Positions 7,331 to 15,285 of a stretch of 19,906 nucleotides of DNA are shown piece by piece. The stretch lies in the NCBI GenBank assembly GCA_016789785.1, contig JAEUQE010000175.1, positions 1-19,906 of the forward strand. The letters are read 5' to 3'. Position numbers and translations under genes: made by a program. Each line of letters opens with the position of its first letter. Positions within the stretch are counted from its first letter, which is position 1. Source of the DNA: Bryobacterales bacterium. Its GTDB lineage: Bacteria > Acidobacteriota > Terriglobia > Bryobacterales > Bryobacteraceae. The notes beneath the pieces were generated by a model. The model ran no database searches. It saw only the letters and a list, made by a program, of their open reading frames with translations, and was not told where the DNA came from.

Positions 7331-8957
7331 GGATCGCGATATCTCCCGCGGTGGCGAGCCTGGGATCGGCCCGCTCTTTGTATTCGATGCTCACTTTGCG
7401 TGGAGGCTTCTGCACGCCGCAGCCAAAGGAGGCCTGTCCGCCGCCTCCGAGGATGACGACCTTGCCGGGGTCGGGGATGAGGAGCGCAACGGGCTTGCCT
7501 TCGGCGGGCCGGACAAAGAGGCGGGCGACGCCTTTCGCCAGGCAGTCCACTTTTTCGAGGGCGCCCTGCATTTTGACGGAGGGCTGTTTGTCGTCCCACC
7601 ATTCCTCGACCTTCTGATTCGGATCGCGCGCGGCTCCTTTGTTGGCTTTGGCCTCGGCCTCGCGAATTCGATTCATCGCTTCGGTTCGCAGACGGTCCAT
7701 CTCGCGCTGGCGCTCCTCGGCCTCGCGGCGCTTCATCTCCTCCTCGCGGGCGGCGCGCTCTTCGACGAATCGCAATCGCGCTTCGCGCACCTTGTCGCGT
7801 TCGGCTGCGCCGGGCGCGGTGAGTTCGGCGTTGAACCATGCTTTCGATGCTTCGCTGAGCTCCCCGGCATCGGACAACGCCTGCGCGTACTGCTGCCACA
7901 GTTCGCTATTGCGGCCGTCGCGCGTAGTTGCTTCCTTGAGGTAGTGGGCCACGCGCGACGGCGTGGACTCGAGCCGGGCAAGTTCGATGTATGGCAAGGC
8001 CCACAGCCCGTTCTTCTTCGCCGCTTCGACGAACGCGGCGCGCTTGGAATCGGCCTCTTCGAGTAACTTGCCGTACTCGAAATGCACGAGCGCGCTGGCG
8101 GTATTGTTGGCGATGGCCTGTTTGAGTAAGTCGCGGGCCTCGGACTTACGGCCCTCGCGGGCGGCGGCGAGTCCACCAATTTCCATCGCTTCGAGTGTTC
8201 CGGCGGGCACTAACTTCGGATTGGCGGTCGCGTCGGCGATGGAGGCGAGCGCGCGAGGCGTCTCGACAGGGCGCGCGGGAAAATCGCGATCGGCGATGGG
8301 CCGTCCCGACGTGACGAAGGGCGCCAACGCCGTGTTTGCGAGGTGCCGGGTGGCGGCGGTGTCCAATTCGGCACGCGTCATGCCGATGCTGTTGCGGAAC
8401 GCGACGTCCTCGGTGGCTCCCTGCTGTAAGTTGTTCAGCAGCACACGAAACCGCGAGCCGTACTCCGGGTTCGTCGCCAGTAAGTGCACGCGAGCCCAGT
8501 CCGTGTTCCGTGCGCTGTCCTTCGGGGGTATCCCCAGGGTAATTTTCGGGCCCGCGGCTTCGAGCGTGGAAAGAAAGGCGGTGAGCCCGGACTCCCACTC
8601 GCGAGGCATGCGCTTCGCGTTCGCCTCCAGCAGCATGGTGACCAGGCCGTGCATCCACTCGCGGCTGGGCGGCGTATTCGCGGTGAGTGTGCTGACCATC
8701 GCGTCACGGCCCAGCCTCCAGGGCGACGCAGGCTGATTCTTCCGGATGACCACGCGGAGCGTCCACAGCGAGACGAGATCCTGCTTGCCCAAGTAAGTGC
8801 CGAGCATGTGCCGCGTCTGCTCCAGGCGCACGAGTAACTGGCGGGCTTCCTTTTCCGAGCCTTCCGTCCACACCTGGAACGGTCCGGTGCGGTACTCTTC
8901 CCAGTCCGCGGCGGCAAGCGAGCCGGCGAGAAACAAGATGGATAGCAGGCGGTACAT
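7317..8957 (-). CDS. Secreted gluzincin-like pseudo-peptidase with TPR and coiled coil
   Basis: The 546-residue product starts with a short signal peptide (MYRLLSILFLAGSLAAA). Residues 20-190 resemble the DUF1570/gluzincin-like proteins common in Acidobacteria, which normally carry HExxH and a later NEGLA...FSTLE motif. Here the equivalent positions read H103-GLVT-107 and PREWESGLTAFLSTLE (118-133). The catalytic Glu, the second His and the third ligand are therefore all replaced, and zinc peptidase activity is not expected. Residues 255-380 are helical with TPR-like periodicity (ARDLLKQAIANNTASALVHF). Residues 393-440 form a charged Arg/Glu coiled coil. The C-terminal 100 residues are a beta-rich domain with C472 and C513. 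AAGGGC lies just before the ATG. It sits 54 bases after the small coiled-coil gene and overlaps the MFS gene. A scaffold or binding role is inference. Confidence 0.78.
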   Translation of the reverse strand: MYRLLSILFLAGSLAAADWEEYRTGPFQVWTEGSEKEARQLLVRLEQTRHMLGTYLGKQDLVSLWTLRVVIRKNQPASPWRLGRDAMVSTLTANTPPSREWMHGLVTMLLEANAKRMPREWESGLTAFLSTLEAAGPKITLGIPPKDSARNTDWARVHLLATNPEYGSRFRVLLNNLQQGATEDVAFRNSIGMTRAELDTAATRHLANTALAPFVTSGRPIADRDFPARPVETPRALASIADATANPKLVPAGTLEAMEIGGLAAAREGRKSEARDLLKQAIANNTASALVHFEYGKLLEEADSKRAAFVEAAKKNGLWALPYIELARLESTPSRVAHYLKEATTRDGRNSELWQQYAQALSDAGELSEASKAWFNAELTAPGAAERDKVREARLRFVEERAAREEEMKRREAEERQREMDRLRTEAMNRIREAEAKANKGAARDPNQKVEEWWDDKQPSVKMQGALEKVDCLAKGVARLFVRPAEGKPVALLIPDPGKVVILGGGGQASFGCGVQKPPRKVSIEYKERADPRLATAGDIAILEFR

Positions 8958-9011
8958 CCGTTGCCCTTATGGTACGACGCTTCGCGGCGGCGGGTGGAGC
9001 CCCGCGCGTGA

Positions 9012-9458
9012 TTACTGTGCGCGCCCGGATGCCAGACGCAGGTCGTCTTCGATCTCGTAGATGCGATCTTCGAGATTCTTGGTCGCGCCGCCGCCGGCCT
9101 TCGCGGCTTCGAGCTTCTTTTTGGCGGCGGCGAGCTTCTTTTGCAGCTCGGCCACCTTGGGGTCGGGCTTTGCGGCGGGTGCCGGAGGGGCGGCGGGTGC
9201 GGGCGCATCGGCTTTGGCGGCAGCCGATGGCTTGGCTGGCTTCTTGGCGCCTTTCTTCGGCGTCGCCTTGTAGCGGAACGCAGTAATCATGGCGGGCGGT
9301 TTGAGCGGAGCGCCGAAGTCGTCGCGATACTCCTCGGCGATCTGCATGGCTTCCATGAGGCATTCACGGAAGCGGGTTTCCAGTGATTGTTTGGCTCGCG
9401 CGCGCAAAGCTTCTCCCTGCTGCTTCCAGCGCCTGTATTCGGAAATGTCTTCGATCAT
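9012..9458 (-). CDS. Small Ala/Lys/Pro-rich coiled-coil protein
   Basis: A 148-residue protein starting MIEDISEYRRWKQQGEALRA. The open frame continues 72 codons upstream, but that part is Arg/Pro-rich and non-coding in style, so the ATG at 9458 is chosen; GGAG lies about 13 bases before it. Residues 1-65 are helical and charged and contain FRECLMEAMQIAEEYRDDFG. Residues 70-105 are a low-complexity Ala/Pro/Lys linker. Residues 105-148 form a Lys/Ala/Glu coiled coil ending EDRIYEIEDDLRLASGRAQ. There is no signal peptide or membrane segment. I do not recognise the family. It is probably cotranscribed with the pseudo-peptidase gene 54 bases downstream. Confidence 0.7.
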   Translation of the reverse strand: MIEDISEYRRWKQQGEALRARAKQSLETRFRECLMEAMQIAEEYRDDFGAPLKPPAMITAFRYKATPKKGAKKPAKPSAAAKADAPAPAAPPAPAAKPDPKVAELQKKLAAAKKKLEAAKAGGGATKNLEDRIYEIEDDLRLASGRAQ

Positions 9459-9514
9459 CGGATTTATGTTACTCCGAGCGGGGTGCGGCCGGGTAGTGGC
9501 CAGGTTGTGGCGCT

Positions 9515-9539
9515 GGGGTTGCTGCGGGGCGGGGTTGGG
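9515..9539 (+). other. Possible G-quadruplex motif
   Basis: Four G-runs occur on the plus strand: GGGG (9515), GGGG (9526), GGGG (9531) and GGG (9537), with loops of 7, 1 and 2 bases. The motif lies in the 94-base gap between two minus-strand genes. Formation in the cell is untested, and the GC-rich background makes chance occurrence plausible. Confidence 0.35.
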
Positions 9540-9552
9540 CGAAGGCCCTGGA

Positions 9553-10692
9553 TCAGGCGGTCTCCGATGCAGACGTTGTGACCGCCGCTCCCATGGTTTG
9601 CATGTCGCGGAAAAACCGCTTTGGCTCGACCATGTGCGCCTGGAGCCACAAACCCGGCTTGCGGATGTTCCCATCGAGGTATTGCATCAGGCAGGCCGCA
9701 ACGGGAATGGCCGTCAGCATGTAGGCATCGGGGTGTGAGATCAGCAGGTCGATGAATTTCGGCGCGTTGTTCTGCACGCCCCTTGCCTCCAACTTGAGAA
9801 TCGTGCCATAGGGCGGGGGTGAGAAGATCTTCAACCCCCACATCATGACCCTGCCGAGGGGGCCGATGGCTTGTTTGGGGAAAAGCTTCAACCCGAGCAT
9901 GATGAGCGGTGAGAGGAACCAATCCACGAACCAGTTGAAACCGCCGACGAAAAAGCCCGTATCGCGCAGGCTGGGATATGCTTCCGGCAGCGGATACATC
10001 TCCTCAAGGAACATCGGGATGCAATACTGCTGGCCGAACTGGCCGCCGAAGTCCATGAACCTGGGGATCATCATGGCCATTGCGCCGGCTTTCTGCCAAC
10101 GTCCGTCCTTGAAGTGGAGCGTCTGGAAGTTCATGAACTCGCCGATAAACTCCCGGATGGTGGCGGGCGACGGGTTGAGACTCTTCCAGTCGATCTTGAT
10201 CACACTTCCGATATTCGCGGAGTCCAGACGGTCAAATTCGCTGGCGGCGTAGCGCACCATCGCGGCGGGGAGGCCGGGATGGAATCCGCATTCGCTGATG
10301 AAGCACCGGCCGGAGCGTTCGATTTCGGCGGCCATGGATCGCAGCAGGCGCATCTTGGCCGCCGAGTATTGCACGTCGAGATAGTCGATGCCGGCTTGGA
10401 TCGCGGATCTGGCAACGGTTTCGGCGAATTCGGATGTGCTCGATGCGACGGCCACCAGATCGATCCCCTCGAACGCCTTGCGGAGACTCTGTGGATCGCC
10501 TGCATCGGCAAAAACGCCGCGAGCGCGATTCGCACCGCAGGCGGCATTGAGTGTTGCGGCGGCGCGTCGGGCCTTTTCGAGGCTCCTCCCGGCCAGGACG
10601 ATGGAGACATCCGTATTCGACAGCAGCAGGCGCGCTAAAGGCAGGCCCGTGCTTCCGTACCCACCGAGGATCAAGATACGTTTGGCGGTCAT
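9553..10692 (-). CDS. Saccharopine dehydrogenase-like NAD(P)-binding protein
   Basis: This 379-residue protein has an N-terminal Rossmann fold. RILILGGYGSTGLPLARLLL contains the dinucleotide-binding GGYGSTG loop (residues 10-16), followed by VLAGRS at the end of strand 2 (the Arg suggests NADP). GVFADAGDP and GIDLVAVASS then follow, as in the saccharopine dehydrogenase NADP-binding family. The YLDVQYSAAKM and ISECGFHPGLPAAMVRYA segments are also typical of this family. The C-terminal half (from about 190) is rich in aromatic and hydrophobic residues and may associate with the membrane, as in related trans-acting enoyl-reductase-like proteins. The start is ATG 10692 with GGGAG 8 bases upstream. 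The substrate is unknown, and lysine biosynthesis need not be involved. Confidence 0.85.
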   Translation of the reverse strand: MTAKRILILGGYGSTGLPLARLLLSNTDVSIVLAGRSLEKARRAAATLNAACGANRARGVFADAGDPQSLRKAFEGIDLVAVASSTSEFAETVARSAIQAGIDYLDVQYSAAKMRLLRSMAAEIERSGRCFISECGFHPGLPAAMVRYAASEFDRLDSANIGSVIKIDWKSLNPSPATIREFIGEFMNFQTLHFKDGRWQKAGAMAMMIPRFMDFGGQFGQQYCIPMFLEEMYPLPEAYPSLRDTGFFVGGFNWFVDWFLSPLIMLGLKLFPKQAIGPLGRVMMWGLKIFSPPPYGTILKLEARGVQNNAPKFIDLLISHPDAYMLTAIPVAACLMQYLDGNIRKPGLWLQAHMVEPKRFFRDMQTMGAAVTTSASETA

Positions 10693-10705
10693 ACACTGCT
10701 CCCTG

Positions 10706-10736
10706 GAAGTGCCGTGGCCGACCTCACGGGCACTTC
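10706..10736. other. Bulged hairpin in the 86-base intergenic gap
   Basis: GAAGTGCCGTG (10706-10716) can pair with CACGGGCACTTC (10725-10736) with one bulged G and an 8-base loop. It lies just downstream of the long-linker membrane protein and upstream of the Rossmann protein's ribosome site. There is no T-tract, so an attenuator or mRNA processing/stability element is as likely as a terminator. Confidence 0.45.
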
Positions 10737-10778
10737 GCTGGTCCGGCTCCGGTGGTAGCGATGTGCCAGGGCCTGGAG

Positions 10779-12359
10779 CTACTTCTTGGCAGCCGGAGTG
10801 ACTGGCGCGGCAGAGTTGGTTGGCGCGCCAGGGGTTGGCGCCGCGGGCTGCGCGGCGGGCGCTCCCGTCTTGCGCACCTGCTCGAAGTATTGCTGGACGA
10901 ACTGCTGATACTCCACCGGCACTTCGTCGCGATGAATCTCGCCGCCGGCATCCCCGTGAGCTGCGCTGCGCTGCACGTAGTCCGTCTTGAGGCGCTGTTT
11001 GCCGGAGCTGACTTCGACGAGCACTTCACCGGCCATGTCCTTGGCTCGCTTGCCCAACAGCTCGGAGATCTTGCCCATGGCTGCGGCCTGCTCGGCGGCA
11101 CGGATATCCTTCTCGCCGTCCTGCTTGCCCGCGCCCGATTTCCCTTCGGCCTGCTGCTTCTCGCCGGCGCCGTCGGAGGTCTTGCCCTGGGCATTCATCT
11201 TACTCTCGCCTTCGCCCTGCTGTTCGCCCTGCTGGTCAGACGGTGACTGGCCCTCATTCGCCTTGCCGGGCGCCTGCGTGCCCTTCTGGCCGCCCTGCTT
11301 CTGCGCGCCGGCCGATTGGGGCGTGCCCTGCTGGTTGGCCATGCTTTTCTTGTTCGAATCGCCCCCATGCGGCGACATCTTCATGCGCGCGAGCATGTTG
11401 GCCATGGCGTCGCGCATTTTGTCCATAAGGGAGGAATTTTCGCCGGATTGCTGGGAGTTCTGCGAATTCGCGTCGTTCTTGGATGGCGCTTTGGCGTTTT
11501 GCTGGTTGGCGCCTTTGCCGGCGTTGCCGCTTTGCGACCGCTCGTCCCCGCTGCCTTTACCCTCGCCCTTCTCGCCTTCCTCGCCGGCCTGCTGGCCTTG
11601 CGGCTCACCCTCGTCGGTCTTCTGGCCTTTTTCGCCGCTCTTTGCACCGGGCTCGTCGGACACGGTTTGGATTTTGAATTGGTCGCCTTCGGGAGTGGCT
11701 TTGCGCTCTTCGGCGGTTTCTTCCTTGCCCTCGGGGGGAATGGTCATGCCTTCGAAGCCCTCGGGCAGTTTCTGCTTCGGAGACAGCTTTGCCTTGGCGA
11801 CTTCCACGGGTGTGCCGAAGAGCGAGTCGAATGGCAGGTCGACCAGCGGCTGCTTCAAACTGAGCGAGCCGTGGAACCCGTAACGCACCATGAGGAGAGT
11901 GCCACAGATGGCGATCAGGCCGACGGTGGCCCACGCTTGACGAGGGATGGACAGAGGGGTGGCGGCGACGGGGTCGGCGGTTTGCGCGGTCTGTTCGGCG
12001 AACTGCCGCTGTGCGTCGATCAGGGAGGCTTGTGAGTGGGCTCGCTCTTCGTGTGGCTGGCCGAAATAGACGGCGGTGGAAAGCGTGTCGTGCAGGCCGA
12101 GGCGGGAATCGACGCGTTGGGCAACTGTGTACTGGTCGGGGACGCGTCCGCGGACACGGTAGGTGCCGACGACGAGTGTGACCGCCGCAAGCAGCACGGG
12201 CCAGTACCAGTCGAGCACTTGAGTGCCGAGCAGCAACAGCAGGATCAAGGCCGCAAGAGCGGCGATGATGGCGTAGCTTCCCTGTTCGAGGAAGAGCTGT
12301 GTCAGTTCACGCCGCCGCGCAGTCCGCAGCAGACGCAGAAGGGGGCTTGTATCGTCCAC
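10779..12359 (-). CDS. Membrane protein with long low-complexity linker
   Basis: The 526-residue product starts at a GTG (12359). Residues 27-47 and 51-67 are two hydrophobic segments. Then comes AQRVDSRLGLHDTLSTAV (80-97), a motif I associate with membrane proteins encoded near MoxR/DUF58/von Willebrand-factor operons. A third membrane segment lies at about 141-160. Residues 210-425 are strongly biased to Gln, Gly, Lys, Glu, Ser and Asn and should be disordered. A folded C-terminal part (430-498) has KISELLGKRAKDMAGEVLVE and EVPVEYQQFVQQYFEQVRK, followed by a Pro/Ala tail. None of the usual MoxR or vWA partners is in the window. It follows the secreted-protein gene by 76 bases. No function is assigned. 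Confidence 0.75.
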   Translation of the reverse strand: MDDTSPLLRLLRTARRRELTQLFLEQGSYAIIAALAALILLLLLGTQVLDWYWPVLLAAVTLVVGTYRVRGRVPDQYTVAQRVDSRLGLHDTLSTAVYFGQPHEERAHSQASLIDAQRQFAEQTAQTADPVAATPLSIPRQAWATVGLIAICGTLLMVRYGFHGSLSLKQPLVDLPFDSLFGTPVEVAKAKLSPKQKLPEGFEGMTIPPEGKEETAEERKATPEGDQFKIQTVSDEPGAKSGEKGQKTDEGEPQGQQAGEEGEKGEGKGSGDERSQSGNAGKGANQQNAKAPSKNDANSQNSQQSGENSSLMDKMRDAMANMLARMKMSPHGGDSNKKSMANQQGTPQSAGAQKQGGQKGTQAPGKANEGQSPSDQQGEQQGEGESKMNAQGKTSDGAGEKQQAEGKSGAGKQDGEKDIRAAEQAAAMGKISELLGKRAKDMAGEVLVEVSSGKQRLKTDYVQRSAAHGDAGGEIHRDEVPVEYQQFVQQYFEQVRKTGAPAAQPAAPTPGAPTNSAAPVTPAAKK

Positions 12360-12435
12360 TTTAATCGCTACTTTATCACTGTATAGGACGTCAGCGCCGT
12401 GGACGAGGTTAGCCTGTTGGCGAGATTCGGGAGCG

Positions 12436-13689
12436 CTACGGTTTCTTCTCGCTTTTCGCGTCGCCCTTCCCTTCGAATGGAATCTCGCGCACGCCGTCTT
12501 CGCCGACGATGAGAATCGTACGGCGGTCCGTTTTCGGCGCGGCTTCGAGCGTGGGAACGGGCGGCTGAGAGGGCGCGCTGCCAGTCACGACTGTCGCCGT
12601 CGCGGGCGTGGCCTCCACGACCGGCTTTGCAGCAGGCGGCGCGACTTCACCCGCCGCGACGGCCTGCGCCAGATTCGCCACATGAGCCGACATGGTGGGC
12701 ATACGCCGTGGCGCGGGAGCGGCGGCGCGAAGTTCGCCAAGGCTCTGCTCCAATAGTTTGCTGTCGAGCGTGACACCCATCTTGAGGTAGTTCTTCTCGG
12801 TAACGACTTTGAGCCGCTGCGACACCTGGGTAAGGAAGGGCTGATTCGAAAACTGAAACGCAGCGAGTTGCAGAAGCGCGGGGAGCCCGGTGGAGAGGGA
12901 CTGCGCAGCTTCGTCGGTCGCACCCCGGATGGTGACGTGGGCGGTCATTGTCTGCCCGGTAGCGATGCCGATTTCGAGTGTCTCCACCTGTTCGGTGAGA
13001 TCAGTCTGGCCGAGGCCGAGCACTGGCAAGGTCTCCGCGAGATTCTGCGCCACAGCCCACAATTCGTGTGTCTGCATGAGCCCGGCGGCGCGCGCAGCGA
13101 CCGGATTGCGAAGCGCCTGGCCGTCGGGCTTCATCCAGCGGTCAATGGCATCCTTCACGGAGTAGCCGTCGCCGAAGAAGATGGTCTGGGAATCGACGAG
13201 GGCAAAGTGGAGATCGTCATTGGTCGCGCCGGGCGGCACCAGGAGTTCGACATCGTTGTAGCGCTTGGTGACGGCGCCATCGGCCTTCGCCATCGCACGC
13301 ACTTTCGCCAATTGAAATCGCCCTTCCCCGATCACCAGCAGTGAACGAGAGCCCTCGACTACGCCCTCCGAGGAGACCAGAATGCGGTCGACGTTGTCGA
13401 TGGACTCGAGAAAGCCGAATAGCGGATGTCCTCCGAGCCGCACCTGCTTCAGCAGAACGGGTCCGAGGGGTGAGGCGAGTGCACGCCTCCAATCGACGCC
13501 GAGCAGCAGTTGTGCCTGCGGATGCGCGAGGGCGAAGATGCTCCAGTTCCCTGGCTTGGCGTCGCCCTTTGGCGCGCCCTCGGGAGAGGGCTTGGCGCCC
13601 GGCGATGCGGGCCCTGCCGCGGACGTCTGGGCCTGAATCACCATCAGCGGCAACAGGCTCACGAAGAAGGTGAGAAACATCCACTTCAT
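12436..13689 (-). CDS. Secreted protein of unknown function
   Basis: The start is ATG 13689 (MKWMFLTFFVSLLPLMVIQAQ), because a clear signal peptide follows; the 46 codons of open frame upstream are not protein-like. The 417-residue protein has an Ala/Pro/Gly linker (about 22-48). A mixed alpha/beta region then runs from WSIFALAHPQAQLLLGVDWR to about residue 325. It includes VDRILVSSEGVVEGSRSLLV, the FALVDSQTIFFGDGYSVKDA segment and HVTIRGATDEAAQSLSTGLP. The last 90 residues are an Ala/Pro/Val linker and a short ending with RRTILIVGEDGVREIPF. The layout recalls DUF3352-like Solibacter secreted proteins, but I cannot name the family. It is the first gene of the minus-strand run and diverges from the DUF2961 gene. 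Confidence 0.75.
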   Translation of the reverse strand: MKWMFLTFFVSLLPLMVIQAQTSAAGPASPGAKPSPEGAPKGDAKPGNWSIFALAHPQAQLLLGVDWRRALASPLGPVLLKQVRLGGHPLFGFLESIDNVDRILVSSEGVVEGSRSLLVIGEGRFQLAKVRAMAKADGAVTKRYNDVELLVPPGATNDDLHFALVDSQTIFFGDGYSVKDAIDRWMKPDGQALRNPVAARAAGLMQTHELWAVAQNLAETLPVLGLGQTDLTEQVETLEIGIATGQTMTAHVTIRGATDEAAQSLSTGLPALLQLAAFQFSNQPFLTQVSQRLKVVTEKNYLKMGVTLDSKLLEQSLGELRAAAPAPRRMPTMSAHVANLAQAVAAGEVAPPAAKPVVEATPATATVVTGSAPSQPPVPTLEAAPKTDRRTILIVGEDGVREIPFEGKGDAKSEKKP

Positions 13690-13938
13690 ACCGGAGCTAT
13701 CGGAGGAAACGCTTAGAACGTTTAGAGGGCGGAGGTTCCAGTGTCTGCGGATTTTCGCGCATCCGGGGCAGCCACAGTCTCCCGGGCGCAGGCTGCACGG
13801 GATCGAAATTCGCGATAAGCTTGCCACGGAAGGATTAGAGCAGTTCCTTCCCGGCTGGCGCGCGCCTGCGGGGGCGACGCAATTTCCACACTCTCGCGAG
13901 CCATGGGCGCCGGCAGTTTTCGGAAAGGAGCATTCCTC
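13690..13938. promoter_or_regulatory. Divergent intergenic region
   Basis: This 249-base gap separates the leftward secreted-protein gene from the rightward DUF2961 gene, so promoters in both directions must lie here or beyond. I see no convincing sigma-70 boxes or operator repeats. The only clear element is the ribosome site AAAGGAG (13924-13930), 8 bases before the DUF2961 ATG, which fixes that start. Confidence 0.45.
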
Positions 13939-15090
13939 ATGACAACCCGGATCGCGGCGGGTGGCCTACTCTTTTGTCTCACTTTATCCCTTGCCGGCCA
14001 GGATGGCAGCTTCACGGGACTTACTTCGAGCCTTGAAAACATCTTCCGTGTGGCAAAAGCAAAGACATTCTCGGTTAGCCCTGAGAATCTGACAGGTGAA
14101 AAGGGCAAGGGCGCCATGGCGTCGCCGCCCCAGGGATCGGCATCCAACGCCGCGTCCGAACTCGGCCAGGGATGGAAGGTGAATCCTTACATCGTGATCC
14201 AACCGGGCACGACCTTCACACTGGCCGACATTCAGACGCAGGGCGCGATCCAGCATATCTGGATGACACCGACCGGCAACTGGCGGTTCTCCATTCTGCG
14301 GATGTATTGGGACGGCGAGGAGAATCCGTCGGTGGAGGTTCCTGTTGGTGATTTCTTCGGCATGGGATGGGGTAAGTATGCGCCTCTCAATTCGCAAGCC
14401 GTGTGCGTGAATCCCGGAAGCGCCTTCAACTCTTACTGGCCGATGCCATTCCGCAAGCGGGCGAAGATTACGCTGGAGAATCTGGATGACCGGCCGATGA
14501 CCATTTACTACCAGATCGACTATACGCAGGCTCCGGTGCCCTCGGACGCAGCGTACTTCCACGCCCAGTTCCGCCGCGTGAACCCCCTGCCGTTCAAACA
14601 GCTATATACGATCGTGGATGGAATCAAGGGCCGCGGCCACTATGTGGGGACTTACATGGCGTGGGGGGTGAACAGCAACGGCTGGTGGGGCGAGGGCGAG
14701 ATCAAGTTCTTCATGGACGGCGACAAGCAGTTTCCCACGATCGCCGGCACGGGAACCGAAGATTATTTCTGCGGGTCTTACAATTTCGAAAATAAGGAAA
14801 AAAAAGAGTACGAGACATTTACCACTCCTTACTCGGGCCTGATTCAGGTGATCAAGCCCGACGGCCTTTACGCGTCACAGCAGCGTTTCGGCCTTTACCG
14901 GTGGCACCTGACCGACCCGATCCGCTTTGAGAGCGATCTGAAGGTCAACATCCAGGCCCTTGGCTGGAAGTACAACCGCAAGTATCTGCCGCTCCAGGAC
15001 GATATTGCGTCGGTGGCTTATTGGTACCAGATGGAGCCGCACAATCCGTTCCCGAAGCTTCCGGTGAAGGATGAGTTGGCGGTGCATTGA
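13939..15090 (+). CDS. DUF2961 / GH172-family secreted glycosidase-like protein
   Basis: The start is ATG 13939, with AAAGGAG 8 bases upstream and a signal peptide (MTTRIAAGGLLFCLTLSLAG); an in-frame ATG-like start at 13903 is rejected. The 383-residue product is a DUF2961 protein, the family now classed as glycoside hydrolase GH172 (alpha-fructofuranosidases, difructose-anhydride enzymes and arabinofuranosidases). Family hallmarks are GAIQHIWMTP (102-111), LRMYWDGEENPSVEVPVGDF, YWPMPFRKRAKITLEN, YYQIDYT, WWGEGEIKFFMDGD (249-262) and GTGTEDYFCGSYNF (270-283). E252 or E254, together with E274, are the likely catalytic glutamates. The length is near the single-domain size. The exact sugar is unknown. 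It may process plant or microbial polysaccharide outside the cytoplasm. Confidence 0.9.
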   Translation: MTTRIAAGGLLFCLTLSLAGQDGSFTGLTSSLENIFRVAKAKTFSVSPENLTGEKGKGAMASPPQGSASNAASELGQGWKVNPYIVIQPGTTFTLADIQTQGAIQHIWMTPTGNWRFSILRMYWDGEENPSVEVPVGDFFGMGWGKYAPLNSQAVCVNPGSAFNSYWPMPFRKRAKITLENLDDRPMTIYYQIDYTQAPVPSDAAYFHAQFRRVNPLPFKQLYTIVDGIKGRGHYVGTYMAWGVNSNGWWGEGEIKFFMDGDKQFPTIAGTGTEDYFCGSYNFENKEKKEYETFTTPYSGLIQVIKPDGLYASQQRFGLYRWHLTDPIRFESDLKVNIQALGWKYNRKYLPLQDDIASVAYWYQMEPHNPFPKLPVKDELAVH

Positions 15091-15093
15091 GGA

Positions 15094-15124
15094 GGCAGAA
15101 GACCGAAGACAGGAGCCAGAAGAC
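15094..15124 (+). repeat. Purine-rich GAAGAC direct repeats
   Basis: Just after the DUF2961 stop, CAGAAGAC occurs at 15096-15103 and 15117-15124, with a CGAAGAC copy between them at 15104-15110. Nothing else was recognised in the 195-base gap to the BNR gene (15091-15285) except that gene's ribosome site. Confidence 0.5.
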
Positions 15125-15273
15125 AATCGTTAATTTTGTTGCGCCCAACTGTCGATTCCGGCGCCCTTCGTTCGACAATATCAACAGATCCGCCGGCAAG
15201 AGAACTGCCTGAACACTTGAGAGGGGCCGCTCGCCCGGCGAAACGGATTCCCTGCAATGTGTAAGGGAGTTCA

Positions 15274-15280
15274 AAGGAGA
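15274..15280 (+). promoter_or_regulatory. Ribosome binding site of the BNR gene
   Basis: AAGGAGA lies 5 bases before the ATG at 15286. This strong Shine-Dalgarno sequence fixes the start of the BNR gene and, through the downstream ATGA overlap, supports coupled expression of the MoaD-like gene. Confidence 0.75.
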
Positions 15281-15285
15281 TTTCT

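Noticed and set aside
9459..9674. 72-codon N-terminal extension of the small coiled-coil protein
   Set aside because: The Arg/Pro-rich translation overlaps the 3' end of the Rossmann-protein gene. The ATG at 9458 gives a more natural start.
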